Part shown: piece by piece, positions 1-7,555 of the stretch | Position numbering within the stretch: position 1 is the first letter of the stretch | How the letters are laid out: each line of letters opens with the position of its first letter | Assembly: GCA_016288755.1 (NCBI GenBank) | Contig: JAEELE010000064.1 | Span: forward strand, 1 to 39,725 | DNA length: 39,725 bases | Direction: 5' to 3' | Source: Oscillospiraceae bacterium | GTDB lineage: Bacteria; Bacillota; Clostridia; Oscillospirales; Ruminococcaceae | Program-made: the position numbers and the translations under genes | Notes under the pieces: generated by a model | Seen by the model: the letters and a program-made list of their open reading frames with translations, nothing else | What the model was told of the DNA's origin: nothing | The model's database searches: none

Positions 1-681
1 GATGATATTTTGTTTGGGGAAAACTGGAACAACACCGACATTGACCTGAAAACTCGGAGCATCATCACGGTGGTCGCTCTGATGTCGCAGGGCGTGACAA
101 GCGACGCGCTGAAATTCCACCTGATGAATGCGAAAAATCACGGCGTTTCGCAGAAGGAGATCGCAGCAGTCATCACGCACACAGCCTTTTATGCAGGCTG
201 GCCGCACGCCTGGGCAGTGTTTAACCTTGCAAAAGAAGTATGGAATGACAAATCTCCCGAACTGACCGATAAGGACAGGTATCAGAACGAGATTTTCTTC
301 CCGATAGGCGAACCTAATCCATATGGCGATTATTTCGTTGGAAACAGCTATCTTGCTCAGGTATCAAAGGAACAGCTCTCTGTTTTCAATGTGACCTTTG
401 AGCCTGCCTGCCGCAACAACTGGCATATCCACCACGCAAAAAGCGGCGGCGGTCAGATGCTGATATGTGTCGGCGGTCGTGGATACTATCAGGAATGGGG
501 CAAGGAAGCAAGAGAGCTTCACCCAGGCAACATTGTGAATATCCCTGCGAATGTTAAGCACTGGCACGGTGCTGCACCCGATTCGTGGTTCTCACATCTT
601 GCTATCGAGATCGAGGGTGAGGACAGCAGCACGGAATGGTGTGAGCCTGTTTCTGATGATGATTACAACAAACTGAAATAA
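1..681 (+). CDS. Carboxymuconolactone decarboxylase-like / cupin two-domain protein (5' end cut by window)
   Basis: The reading frame is open to base 1 (Asp-Asp-Ile-Leu precede the first in-frame TTG at 10), so the gene is truncated by the window edge and the TTG is not its start. The first ~80 visible residues match the CMD/AhpD-like helical domain (RSIITVVALMSQG, then THTAFYAGWPHAW). Residues ~125-200 form a cupin with HIHHAKSGGGQ (motif 1) and PANVKHWHG (motif 2), whose histidines would bind a metal. Such CMD-cupin fusions accompany small oxidoreductases in many gut Firmicutes; their substrate is not established. The aldo/keto reductase starts 14 bases downstream behind a GGAGG site, so the two are probably co-transcribed. 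Base composition is AT-richer than the genes beyond 2.6 kb, consistent with acquisition on a mobile island. Confidence 0.85.
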   Translation, partial: DDILFGENWNNTDIDLKTRSIITVVALMSQGVTSDALKFHLMNAKNHGVSQKEIAAVITHTAFYAGWPHAWAVFNLAKEVWNDKSPELTDKDRYQNEIFFPIGEPNPYGDYFVGNSYLAQVSKEQLSVFNVTFEPACRNNWHIHHAKSGGGQMLICVGGRGYYQEWGKEARELHPGNIVNIPANVKHWHGAAPDSWFSHLAIEIEGEDSSTEWCEPVSDDDYNKLK

Positions 682-695
682 ACGGAGGTAACGCT

Positions 696-1547
696 ATGCA
701 GACCTATATCACATTGAATGACGGCACGAAGATCCCGCAGTTCGGACTTGGCGTATATATGGTGCCGGAGGGCGAACAGACCTACAATGCCGTGATCAAT
801 GCGCTGAAAATGGGTGTACGTCACATCGACACGGCTCACGCTTATCAGAACGAGAGAAGTGTCGGCAGGGCTGTGAAGGACAGCGGTATTCCGAGAGAGG
901 ACGTGTGGATCACCACAAAGCTGTGGCCGCACGAATACGGCGAAGGCAAGACTACAGATGCGATTGACAAGATGCTTGCAAGGCTCGATACCGACTACAT
1001 TGATCTGCTCCTGCTTCATCAGCAGTTCGGTGATTATCTCAGTGCGTGGAAGGATATGGAGAAGGCTGTTAAGGCAGGCAAGGTAAAGTCTATCGGTATC
1101 AGCAACTTTGAGAGTGAACGCCTTGAAGAGATATGCGAAGCCGCATCGATCAAGCCGTCCGTATTGCAGGTGGAATGTCACCCGTACTATCAGCAAAATG
1201 CGTTGAAAGAGCGTATCGCAAAGTACGGCACAGTCATTGAGAGCTGGTATCCGATCGGTCACGGCGATAAAATTCTAATCGGTGAAGCGGTATTCACAAG
1301 ACTTGCGGAGAAATATGGCAAGAGCAATGTGCAGATCATTCTCCGCTGGCATATTCAGGAGGGCAATATCGTATTCCCGAAAACAACGAATCCCGATCAC
1401 ATGAGGGACAATTTTGACATTTTCGACTTTGAGCTGACAGCTGAAGAAATGGGCGAGATCAGAGCACTCGACTGCGGAAAGCGGTTCTTCAATATGTCGC
1501 TTGAACAACAGGAAGGACAGCTCGGAGCCTGGCATCCTGCGGACTGA
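696..1547 (+). CDS. Aldo/keto reductase
   Basis: A 283-residue NAD(P)H-dependent aldo/keto reductase of the (beta/alpha)8 barrel family, full length. The catalytic tetrad is visible: Asp45 and Tyr50 (HIDTAHAYQNE), Lys75 (WITTKLWPHE) and His108 (DLLLLHQQF). The Lys-Ser/Thr-style cofactor pocket is seen late in the protein as FPKTTNPDHMRDN. The start is the ATG at 696 with GGAGG seven bases upstream. It lies 14 bases after the CMD/cupin gene and is followed by an intrinsic terminator at 1663, so these two form the visible end of a small operon. Substrate cannot be told from sequence; related proteins reduce 2,5-diketogluconate or small aldehydes. Like its neighbour it is AT-richer than the chromosome to the right. 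Confidence 0.9.
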   Translation: MQTYITLNDGTKIPQFGLGVYMVPEGEQTYNAVINALKMGVRHIDTAHAYQNERSVGRAVKDSGIPREDVWITTKLWPHEYGEGKTTDAIDKMLARLDTDYIDLLLLHQQFGDYLSAWKDMEKAVKAGKVKSIGISNFESERLEEICEAASIKPSVLQVECHPYYQQNALKERIAKYGTVIESWYPIGHGDKILIGEAVFTRLAEKYGKSNVQIILRWHIQEGNIVFPKTTNPDHMRDNFDIFDFELTAEEMGEIRALDCGKRFFNMSLEQQEGQLGAWHPAD

Positions 1548-1662
1548 TGTACAGTTTATAAGTTACGAAAAGGATTCAGAGGGGGGTGAAGCCTGCGGAG
1601 ATCGTGATAATTATCGGAACATAATAACTTTGAACCCAGTGGATTCAAGTTTTCATATGCCT

Positions 1663-1698
1663 GACGGCTCGGAGAATGCTCTCTGAGCCGTCTTTTGT
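1663..1698 (+). terminator. Intrinsic terminator after aldo/keto reductase
   Basis: GACGGCTC (1663-1670) pairs with GAGCCGTC (1685-1692), extended inward by GAGA/TCTC, and is followed by TTTTGT. It sits about 115 bases after the reductase stop. A weaker hairpin, TTGAACC..GGATTCAA followed by GTTTT, lies just upstream near 1630-1650. Confidence 0.8.
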
Positions 1699-1781
1699 AT
1701 CATATGGTTGCTGTGTGCAATAAGGCATACAGAGCGTTCTGGAGGCTTTCCCGCTCGTTTGAGCACGTTCTGTATAACGTG

Positions 1782-1914
1782 TTAAAACAGCATTCCTGCA
1801 TCACCAGTAATAGCAGCCTGTTTGCCGCCTGAGATGTGAACTTCCTGCACAACAATTTCTGCGGAATGATCGGGGGCATTCCTGAGCGTCCCTACCATAG
1901 TAATGAGATCTCCT
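1782..1914 (-). pseudogene. Possible C-terminal remnant of an unidentified gene
   Basis: On the minus strand an open frame ending in TAA (1782-1784) reads as a protein-like tail: GDLITMVGTLRNAPDHSAEI, then VVQEVHISGGKQ, then a short end. Its alternating hydrophobic pattern resembles the last strands of a beta-barrel protein, loosely an OB-fold/SSB-like tail, but I cannot identify it. It stops making sense where the recombinase fragment begins on the other strand, so it may be the broken end of an island gene. A short chance reading frame is the main alternative. Confidence 0.22.
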
Positions 1915-2294
1915 GCCGAGGAGATGTATTCCAAGCTCCTGAAATCCGGTTTTGACAGAACCTATGAGGGCTTTGTGTGCCGTGATGCATACGGTAAGTT
2001 GATCACGCCGAACTTCGTCAGCGATCATTTCAAGAACATGGTCAGGAAATATGGTCTCAGGAAACTGCGGTTCCATGATCTGCGACACAGTTGTGCCAGT
2101 CTTTTGCTTGCAAACGGAGAGTCCATGAAAGCCATCCAGGATTGGCTCGGACACTCGACATTTAACGTAACTGCGAATTTTACAGTCATCTCGATTACTC
2201 GTCAAGGATTTTCTCGGCAGAAACCATTGCAAGAGTCCTCGGCGATGATGACGATGAAAATGAAGAAAACGAAAAAATCGCAGGCTCTGTGTAA
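1903..2294 (+). pseudogene. Tyrosine recombinase (phage/ICE integrase) C-terminal remnant, frameshifted
   Basis: Only the C-terminal third of a tyrosine recombinase is left. The catalytic block HDLRHSCASLLLANG and WLGHSTFNVTAN is intact (Arg and His of the active site). Right after Ala-Asn a base is missing in the T-run at 2178-2181: the frame passes into nonsense, while the +2 frame continues exactly as the family does (YSHLDYSSRIFSAETIARVL, then an acidic tail) to a TAA at 2292-2294. The frameshift therefore cuts off the nucleophilic tyrosine. No N-terminal arm-binding or core-binding domain precedes it; there is a stop at 1867. It is the decayed integrase of an island and points toward tRNA-Leu, whose 3' end lies about 110 bases away, the usual integration target. 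Confidence 0.85.
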
Positions 2295-2338
2295 GAACCT
2301 GCGACCGTGAAACAATCGGAAATACGCTCAAATAGGAG

Positions 2339-2378
2339 CAAAAAAGCGATAACTCCCACACATCGCTGTATGGGAGTT
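2339..2378 (-). terminator. Terminator of tRNA-Leu
   Basis: On the minus strand AACTCCCA pairs with TGGGAGTT (2371-2378 with 2351-2358) and is followed by ATCGC and a run of six T. A second perfect hairpin, GTCGGC-AGT-GCCGAC (2388-2402), directly abuts the CCA end of the tRNA and may aid 3' processing. Confidence 0.75.
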
Positions 2379-2402
2379 ATTACGGAAGTCGGCACTGCCG
2401 AC

Positions 2403-2489
2403 TGGTGCCGGCGGCGGGGGTCGAACCCGCACGGTATCGCTACCAACGGATTTTGAGTCCGTCACGTCTGCCAATTCCATCACGCCGGC
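2403..2489 (-). tRNA. tRNA-Leu (anticodon CAA)
   Basis: The minus strand folds as a class II tRNA. The acceptor stem is GCCGGCG/CGCCGGC, the anticodon stem ACGGA/TCCGT encloses a CTCAAAA loop (anticodon CAA, reading UUG), there is a long variable arm, and the T arm is GCGGG-TTCGACC-CCCGC. The 3' CCA is encoded (2403-2405). It has its own promoter (2499-2527) and terminator. Its 3' end faces the integrase remnant, so it is the likely attachment site of the island on the left. Confidence 0.97.
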
Positions 2490-2498
2490 GTACATATC

Positions 2499-2527
2499 AG
2501 TATACCACATTTTCTTCCGGTTGTCAA
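2499..2527 (-). promoter_or_regulatory. Promoter of tRNA-Leu
   Basis: TTGACA (2522-2527), a 17-base spacer and TATACT (2499-2504) with an extended TGG before the -10. The predicted start lies within a few bases of the mature tRNA 5' end. Confidence 0.85.
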
Positions 2528-2531
2528 CCCT

Positions 2532-2575
2532 CTATCAGCCGCGCAGTGCACCGCTATCAGCCGCGCAGTGCACCG
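2532..2575. repeat. Perfect 22-bp tandem duplication
   Basis: Two adjacent identical 22-bp units (2532-2553 and 2554-2575, starting CTATCAGCCGCGCAG) lie between the divergent tRNA-Leu and glyQS promoters. No protein is encoded. It looks like a recent slippage duplication. Confidence 0.9.
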
Positions 2576-2624
2576 CGGCAATCCCCTTTTCCGTTCTGCG
2601 GCAATTTCCTTTTTCCGTTCCCCA

Positions 2625-2653
2625 TTGCATTTTCCGGCAGAATGTGGTATAAT
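2625..2653 (+). promoter_or_regulatory. Promoter of glycyl-tRNA synthetase gene
   Basis: TTGCAT (2625-2630), 17 bases, TATAAT (2648-2653) with extended TGG. The start of transcription would leave a leader of only about 30 bases, too short for a T-box. The string TGTGGTATAATAAG recurs exactly at 31101-31114. Confidence 0.8.
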
Positions 2654-2688
2654 AAGAGTGTATTTTGCTGAGAAAGGCGGTTTTACCC

Positions 2689-4083
2689 ATGAAAAACACC
2701 GAAAAATCAATGGAACAGCTCGTTGCGCTCTGTCAGGGCAGAGGCTTTGTCTATGCAGGCTCCGAGATCTACGGCGGTCTGGCAAACACTTGGGACTACG
2801 GGCCTCTGGGCGTCGAGCTCAAAAACAACATCAAGAAGGCTTGGTGGCACTTCTTCGTGCAGGCGAATCCCCACAATGTCGGGCTTGACAGCGCGATCCT
2901 CATGAACCCGCAGACTTGGGTCGCCTCCGGTCACATCGGCGGCTTCTCCGACCCGCTCATGGACTGCAAGGAGTGCAAGACCCGTCACCGCGCCGACAAC
3001 CTCATCGAGGACTTCGACGGCACCAATGTCGCGGGCTGGTCGAATGAGCAGATGCTGAGCTACATCCGCGAAAAGGGCATCACCTGCCCGAACTGCGGCA
3101 AGGCGAATTTCACCGATATCCGCCAGTTCAACCTGATGTTCAAGACCTTCCAGGGCGTCACCGAGGACTCCAAGTCGGAGCTCTATCTCCGCCCGGAGAC
3201 CGCACAGGGCATCTTCGTCAACTTCCAGAACATCCAGCGCACCACCAGAAGAAAGGTGCCGTTCGGCGTCGGTCAGATCGGCAAATCCTTCCGCAATGAG
3301 ATCACCCCGGGCAACTTCATCTTCCGCGTCCGCGAGTTTGAGCAGATGGAGCTCGAATTCTTCTGCAAGCCCGGCACCGACCTCGAGTGGTTCCAGTATT
3401 GGCGCAGCTACTGCAAGGACTTCCTCATCAAAATCGGTCTGAAGGAGGAGAACCTCCGCCTGCGCGACCACTCCCCCGAGGAGCTCTGCTTCTACTCCAA
3501 GGCGACCACCGACTTTGAGTATCTGTTCCCGTTCGGCTGGGGCGAGCTCTGGGGCGTTGCCGACCGCACCGACTACGACCTGACGCAGCACAGCAAGGTC
3601 TCCGGCAAGACGCTCGACTACTTCGACCCCGAGACCAACGAGAAGTATATCCCCTATGTCATCGAGCCGTCGCTGGGCGTGGAGCGTCTCTTCCTCTCCG
3701 TGCTGACCGAGGCATACGACGAGGAGTCGCTCGGCACCGATGCCAAGGGCAAGGAGGATGTCCGCACCGTTCTGCGCCTGCACCCGATGCTCGCGCCGTT
3801 CAAGTGCGCCGTGCTGCCGCTCTCGAAGAAGCTCTCCGAGCAGGCATTCAAGGTCTACGAGACCCTCTCGCAGCACTTCATGGTCGATTTCGACGACACC
3901 GGCTCGATCGGCAAGCGCTATCGCCGCGAGGATGAAATCGGCACGCCGTTCTGCATCACCTACGATTTCGACACCGACGAGAAGGATCAGTGCGTGACCG
4001 TGCGCGACCGCGACTCGATGGAGCAGGTGCGCATCCCGATCACCGAGCTCGTCTCCTACCTCACCGAGAAGCTGCACTACTGA
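2689..4083 (+). CDS. glyQS: Glycyl-tRNA synthetase, single-chain (alpha2) type
   Basis: Charges tRNA-Gly with glycine. A class II synthetase of 464 residues, the homodimeric bacterial/eukaryotic-like type, not the separate glyQ/glyS pair. Visible are the N-terminal [13 protein letters not shown], a zinc-type Cys set (CKECKTRHR and CPNCGK), motif 2 [19 protein letters not shown], and the motif 3 region [14 protein letters not shown], followed by the anticodon-binding domain ([14 protein letters not shown]). I prefer the ATG at 2689 ([10 protein letters not shown]) with AAGGCGG upstream; a TTG at 2665 would add eight residues. The gene is monocistronic, with a promoter at 2625-2653 and the shared terminator at 4225-4275 beyond it. 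A 456-residue antisense frame is a composition artefact. Confidence 0.96.
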   Translation: MKNTEKSMEQLVALCQGRGFVYAGSEIYGGLANTWDYGPLGVELKNNIKKAWWHFFVQANPHNVGLDSAILMNPQTWVASGHIGGFSDPLMDCKECKTRHRADNLIEDFDGTNVAGWSNEQMLSYIREKGITCPNCGKANFTDIRQFNLMFKTFQGVTEDSKSELYLRPETAQGIFVNFQNIQRTTRRKVPFGVGQIGKSFRNEITPGNFIFRVREFEQMELEFFCKPGTDLEWFQYWRSYCKDFLIKIGLKEENLRLRDHSPEELCFYSKATTDFEYLFPFGWGELWGVADRTDYDLTQHSKVSGKTLDYFDPETNEKYIPYVIEPSLGVERLFLSVLTEAYDEESLGTDAKGKEDVRTVLRLHPMLAPFKCAVLPLSKKLSEQAFKVYETLSQHFMVDFDDTGSIGKRYRREDEIGTPFCITYDFDTDEKDQCVTVRDRDSMEQVRIPITELVSYLTEKLHY

Positions 4084-4086
4084 TCG

Positions 4087-4185
4087 GAAGTGAGAAATGA
4101 GAAGTGAGAAGTGAGGAGTTGTTCCGGCACCTCCGTTCGCGTTGTGAATCCCTCCTACCTCCTACCTTCTCCCTCCTACCTTCCT
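4087..4185. repeat. Heptad repeat arrays after glyQS
   Basis: Four consecutive 7-mers GAAGTGA/GAAATGA/GAAGTGA/GAAGTGA (4087-4114) run into GGAGTTGTTCCG (4115-4126). A pyrimidine-rich heptad array CCTCCTA/CCTCCTA/CCTTCTC/CCTCCTA/CCTTCCT follows at 4151-4185. The two halves are roughly complementary in an inverted sense and could form an imperfect hairpin. This is one of seven such loci in the window. Confidence 0.85.
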
Positions 4186-4224
4186 CGGGAATTCTGATTT
4201 CATGCAGACATTTGTTTCTGAAAC

Positions 4225-4275
4225 GAAAAACAGCCCCCGATATCCGTTTGTTGGCGGATACCGGGGGTGTTTTTG
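4225..4275 (-). terminator. Strong bidirectional terminator
   Basis: CCCCCGATATCCG (4234-4246) pairs with CGGATACCGGGGG (4255-4267), flanked by an A-run on the left and TGTTTTTG on the right. The single A/C mismatch on the plus strand becomes a G-U wobble in minus-strand RNA, so it is best suited to ending the long minus-strand operon, whose last gene stops at its edge. It can also stop read-through from glyQS. Confidence 0.88.
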
Positions 4276-4683
4276 TCAGTCGTCGATGCCGGAGACACTC
4301 GGAACAAAGTCGTTTGCAACACCGCCGAATATCTCAAAGAGCTGCGGAAACAGCAGCGAAAGAATGCCGATGAAGATACCGACGATGCCGAGCACCAGCC
4401 CGACTTTCGCGAATTTCGCGCCGCCGTAGTCTGCGGCAAGGATCTCGCGGATGCCGAGCACGACCGCGATCACGCCGAGCAGGATCGACGCTGCCGGCAC
4501 ACAGCACATGACAAGAGAAGCGATTCCGAGTGCAAGCACCGCGATCTCGAGACGCCTGATCGGAGTACCGGACTCGCGGAAGCTGTCTGCGGGGTCGACG
4601 AATTTCAGCTGGTCGGGCGGAAGCTGATCCTCCGGCTTCGGATGCTTGGTCTCGCCCCACATCCCGTGTGAATTGCCGCTCAT
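4276..4683 (-). CDS. Small two-helix membrane protein (DUF4190-like)
   Basis: A 135-residue protein with a hydrophilic Pro-rich N-terminus (~40 residues) and two hydrophobic segments: LEIAVLALGIASLVMCCVPA with ASILLGVIAVVLGI, then VGLVLGIVGIFIGILSLLF. The pattern of glycine-rich paired helices with an intervening KFAKVG-type turn resembles DUF4190 proteins; function unknown. The ATG at 4683 is chosen because the glucokinase stop lies one base upstream (TGATATG), giving translational coupling. An upstream in-frame start would run into the glucokinase gene. It is the last gene before the operon terminator. Confidence 0.75.
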   Translation of the reverse strand: MSGNSHGMWGETKHPKPEDQLPPDQLKFVDPADSFRESGTPIRRLEIAVLALGIASLVMCCVPAASILLGVIAVVLGIREILAADYGGAKFAKVGLVLGIVGIFIGILSLLFPQLFEIFGGVANDFVPSVSGIDD

Positions 4684-4684
4684 A

Positions 4685-5638
4685 TCAGATTGCCTTGCCG
4701 AGGAATGCCGCGCCGATGATGCCCGCATCGTTGCCGAGCTCCGCGATCACGATCTTCGTATTCTTCTCGGAATTGCGCGTGTAGACCTCCTGCTCGACGA
4801 GCGCTCTGACGGGCAGGAGCAGTGCGTCGCCCTCATTGCAGACGCCGCCGCCGATGCAGAGCACATCGGGCTGGAAGATGTTGATCGTGTTGGTGATGCC
4901 CGCCGCGAGCGCCTTGATGTAGAAATCGACGACATCCTTTGCGGCGGCATCGCCCTGCCGCATGCAGTCAAACGCGGTGCGCGCGGAGACCTTGCCGTGC
5001 TCGGCAGCCATCTTGTGCATCGCGCTCTCGGGGTGTGCCTGCATTGCCTCGTTGGTCATGCGGATGAGCCCCGTCGCGGAGGAATAGACCTCAAAGCAGC
5101 CGCGTCTGCCGCAGGTGCAGAGCGGACCGTCCATGTTCAGCACGGTGTGACCGAGCTCCGCGCCCGCGAAGTTCGAGCCTGAATAGATTTTGCCGTCGAT
5201 GATGATGCCGCCGCCGACACCGGTGCCGAGCGTGATGCAGACTGCGTTGACCGCGCCCTTTGCGGCGCCCGCGACAAATTCGCCGTAGGCTGCCGCGTTG
5301 GCGTCGTTCTCGACAAAAGCCGGACGCCCGGTCGCCTCGGAGATCCATTTGACCATCGGGACATTGTGGAAATCGAGATTATTGGAATATTCAATGATGC
5401 CGGTCGCGGAATTCGCGATGCCGGGCGTGCCGATGCCGATCCACTCGACCTGCTCTGGGGTGAGCCCCTGCTGCTTGATGACGTCGAGCGCACAGGCAGC
5501 CATGTCCGCCGCGATCTCCTCTGCGGGGCGCGGGCGGTTGGTCTTGCGGGAGACCTTGCCGAGAATATTGTACTGCTCGTCCACCAGTCCGGCGACGATG
5601 TTGGTACCGCCGAGGTCAATGCCTACATAGTATTTCAT
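4685..5638 (-). CDS. ROK-family glucokinase
   Basis: Phosphorylates glucose (or another hexose) with ATP in the cytoplasm. The 317-residue chain has the ROK phosphate-binding loop DLGGTNIVAGLVD (residues 8-20), the catalytic Asp112 in FVENDANAAAYGE, the GTGVGGGIIIDG loop (138-149), and the zinc site His164 with Cys174, Cys176 and Cys181 (CTCGRRGCFE). There is no N-terminal helix-turn-helix, so this is an enzyme and not a ROK repressor. The start at 5638 has GGAGG five bases upstream; earlier in-frame ATGs lie in or before that site. manA lies nearby in the same transcript, so the end of the operon handles hexose phosphates. Confidence 0.92.
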   Translation of the reverse strand: MKYYVGIDLGGTNIVAGLVDEQYNILGKVSRKTNRPRPAEEIAADMAACALDVIKQQGLTPEQVEWIGIGTPGIANSATGIIEYSNNLDFHNVPMVKWISEATGRPAFVENDANAAAYGEFVAGAAKGAVNAVCITLGTGVGGGIIIDGKIYSGSNFAGAELGHTVLNMDGPLCTCGRRGCFEVYSSATGLIRMTNEAMQAHPESAMHKMAAEHGKVSARTAFDCMRQGDAAAKDVVDFYIKALAAGITNTINIFQPDVLCIGGGVCNEGDALLLPVRALVEQEVYTRNSEKNTKIVIAELGNDAGIIGAAFLGKAI

Positions 5639-5691
5639 GTTTTCCTCCATATTTCGCACCGTTTCAGTGCGTTGATGACTGTTTTGTCCGT

Positions 5692-6462
5692 TCAGAAGCC
5701 GCAGTCCGCAAGGAACTGCGCGTCAAAGCATTCTGCGCCGTTGACCCGCACCGCACGGACCGCGGTTTCCGGGTCAAACTCCAAATCTGCAATCAGCACC
5801 GGGATTCTTCTGCCGAAGCGCTGCTCCGTAAACTGTGCCGCGTGCAGCTCTATGACGGCAGCCGCCGCCAGATCGTAAATGCGCGTGATCATTTCGTCGC
5901 CGTCGTGATCCTCGTCAAAGTCCTGCGCCAGCCGCCATGCCGCAAAGGGCGCATCCGGCAGCTTGCGGAAGCAGTCGTCCGTCCAGTTGATCTGATTCCA
6001 CACTTCACTGCCGTACCGCGCCCGGTTCTGAGCTGCGGTCTGCGCCGTGTTGTAGGAGAGCCAGACCGTATAGCACACGCTGTCGTCTTTGCCGAAGGTC
6101 GCCTCATAGCCGATGCCGAGCATGCAGACGTCCTGCGCCGGAATCTCGGAGACAGACTGCACGATCCAGTCCTTCAGTGCCGCAAGAAACGCACGGTCAG
6201 CGTCATTCTCTGGCTGCGGCTGATAGGCTGCGGCTTCCGCTTCAAGGTCGAAACCGGCAGCTGCCGCTTCGCGTTCCGGACATTCTCCCGTGCCGGATAC
6301 CCGAAGCCCCTGCAGATCACCGGGGGTGATGCCCGCCTGCTCCATCATGCTGCTCAGATGCTGCAGCGATGCCTGCATCTGCGGGTCCTGCATCAGTGCC
6401 TTGACCTTCTCCGGCGTAAGCCCGAGCGGTCCGCAGATCTGCTGTAAATCGTTCAGATCCAT
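5692..6462 (-). CDS. Protein of unknown function, 256 residues
   Basis: I do not recognise this family. The N-terminus (MDLNDLQQICGPLGLTPEKV, then QDPQMQASLQHLSSMMEQAG) is helical and looks like a small protein-interaction region. The C-terminal ~170 residues form a mixed alpha/beta soluble domain with many aromatic and acidic positions (LGIGYEATFGKDDSVCYTVW; FDEDHDGDEMITRIYD). No signal peptide or membrane helix. It begins 11 bases after manA and precedes the glucokinase by 53 bases, so it is co-transcribed with sugar-phosphate genes. Confidence 0.75.
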   Translation of the reverse strand: MDLNDLQQICGPLGLTPEKVKALMQDPQMQASLQHLSSMMEQAGITPGDLQGLRVSGTGECPEREAAAAGFDLEAEAAAYQPQPENDADRAFLAALKDWIVQSVSEIPAQDVCMLGIGYEATFGKDDSVCYTVWLSYNTAQTAAQNRARYGSEVWNQINWTDDCFRKLPDAPFAAWRLAQDFDEDHDGDEMITRIYDLAAAAVIELHAAQFTEQRFGRRIPVLIADLEFDPETAVRAVRVNGAECFDAQFLADCGF

Positions 6463-6473
6463 TCCGCAGTTCC

Positions 6474-7454
6474 TCAGTGCCTGGGCAGCGTCCGCGTCAT
6501 GAGGAAGGTGCAGCCGCTGCTGCGGACGGTATATGCACCGAAATTCGCGGGCATGAAGACAGAATCACCGCGGGAGAGCGGCATGACAACGCCGTCGTCA
6601 TAGATCAGCGCAGCCTCGCCGTCGGTGACGAGAATATGCGTATACGACACGCCCTCGGAGGCGGGGAAGTTCACCTGCTCGTCCACCTGATATTCCCACG
6701 AGGTGAAGTAGGGGCAGTCCGCAATGACGACCGATGCATAGCCGCTCTGCTGGATCGGCGGACGCTTCATGCGCGGGGGAGCCGCCCATGTTTTCGTCAC
6801 GTCGACCGCCTTGTCGATGTGCAGCGCTCTGGGCTTGCCGTCCGTGCCGACGCGGTTGTAGTCGAAGACGCGGTAGGTGATGTTGGAATTCTGCTGGATC
6901 TCGGCGATCAGCATGCCCGCGCCGATCGCGTGGAGCGTGCCCGCCTCGATGAAGAACACATCGCCCTTGTGCACCGGCACGAGCCGCACGACGTCGAGCA
7001 GCGTGCCCTTTGTGATATGCGCGCGGAACTCCTCCTTCGTCAGCTCGCGGTTGAGCCCGTAGGCGATGGCAGCGCCCTCCTCACAGTCGACGACATACCA
7101 GCACTCGGTCTTGCCGTTCTCGCCGTTCTCGTTCTCGCGCGCGTAGCGGTCGTCGGGGTGCACCTGAATGCTCAGGTCCTGTGCCGCGTCGATCAGCTTG
7201 ACGAGCACGGGGAAGGTCGAGAAGCTCGCGGCGCCCTCGCCGACGCGCGCAGACCAGTCCTGCTCGAGATATTCCTTGAGCGTCAGCCCCTTGTTGACGC
7301 TGTTGACGATGACAGCAAGTCCGGCGGGGTGGCAGGAGAGCTCCCAACTCTCGGCGACGCGCTCGAAATCGCAGTCCTTGCCGAATTCGTCGCGCAGACG
7401 TGTGCCGCCCCAGATATAATCCTGAAATGCGGGCTTTAATTTCAACGGTTCCAT
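6474..7454 (-). CDS. manA: Mannose-6-phosphate isomerase, class I
   Basis: Interconverts mannose-6-phosphate and fructose-6-phosphate; a zinc enzyme of the cupin fold. The 326-residue length is that of the short bacterial ManA type. Zinc ligands are readable as Gln97 and His99 (SIQVHPDD), Glu117 (GKTECWYV) and His175 (AGTLHAIGAG). The start ATG at 7454 has AGGGAGG eight bases upstream. It lies 101 bases after uvrC, across a heptad-repeat gap, and 11 bases before the unknown gene. With the ROK kinase it suggests mannose or hexose entry into glycolysis or nucleotide-sugar supply. Confidence 0.94.
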   Translation of the reverse strand: MEPLKLKPAFQDYIWGGTRLRDEFGKDCDFERVAESWELSCHPAGLAVIVNSVNKGLTLKEYLEQDWSARVGEGAASFSTFPVLVKLIDAAQDLSIQVHPDDRYARENENGENGKTECWYVVDCEEGAAIAYGLNRELTKEEFRAHITKGTLLDVVRLVPVHKGDVFFIEAGTLHAIGAGMLIAEIQQNSNITYRVFDYNRVGTDGKPRALHIDKAVDVTKTWAAPPRMKRPPIQQSGYASVVIADCPYFTSWEYQVDEQVNFPASEGVSYTHILVTDGEAALIYDDGVVMPLSRGDSVFMPANFGAYTVRSSGCTFLMTRTLPRH

Positions 7455-7482
7455 ACGGATAACCTCCCTCTGTATAAAATGC

Positions 7483-7555
7483 GAAGTGAGAAACGCGAGG
7501 TGAGAAATGCGGAATGCGCTGCACTGCGAAGGGAATCATCATTCCGCATTCAGAA
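7483..7555. repeat. Heptad repeat array between uvrC and manA
   Basis: Five 7-mers in register: GAAGTGA, GAAACGC, GAGGTGA, GAAATGC, GGAATGC (7483-7517). Twenty-odd bases on, ATTCCGCAT (7539 onward) is the inverse of ATGCGGAAT, so the locus can form a hairpin. No T-run follows on the minus strand, so it need not terminate the operon. Confidence 0.75.

Noticed and set aside
10-12. TTG as start of the first gene
   Set aside because: The frame stays open to base 1 and the preceding codons (Asp-Asp-Ile-Leu) fit the CMD domain, so the gene is cut by the window.
1501-1686. 61-residue plus-strand frame after the aldo/keto reductase
   Set aside because: Overlaps the reductase end and the terminator stem; no coding character.
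2575-2688. T-box riboswitch before glyQS
   Set aside because: The promoter at 2625-2653 leaves a ~30-base leader with no specifier loop or antiterminator sequence.
2707-4077. 456-residue minus-strand open frame over glyQS
   Set aside because: Antisense shadow produced by GC-rich codon bias; composition is Leu/Ala/Glu/Val-rich without family motifs, while the plus strand is an intact GlyRS.
4087-4185. CRISPR-like array
   Set aside because: Units are 7 bases, contiguous and degenerate with no spacers; no cas genes are in the window.
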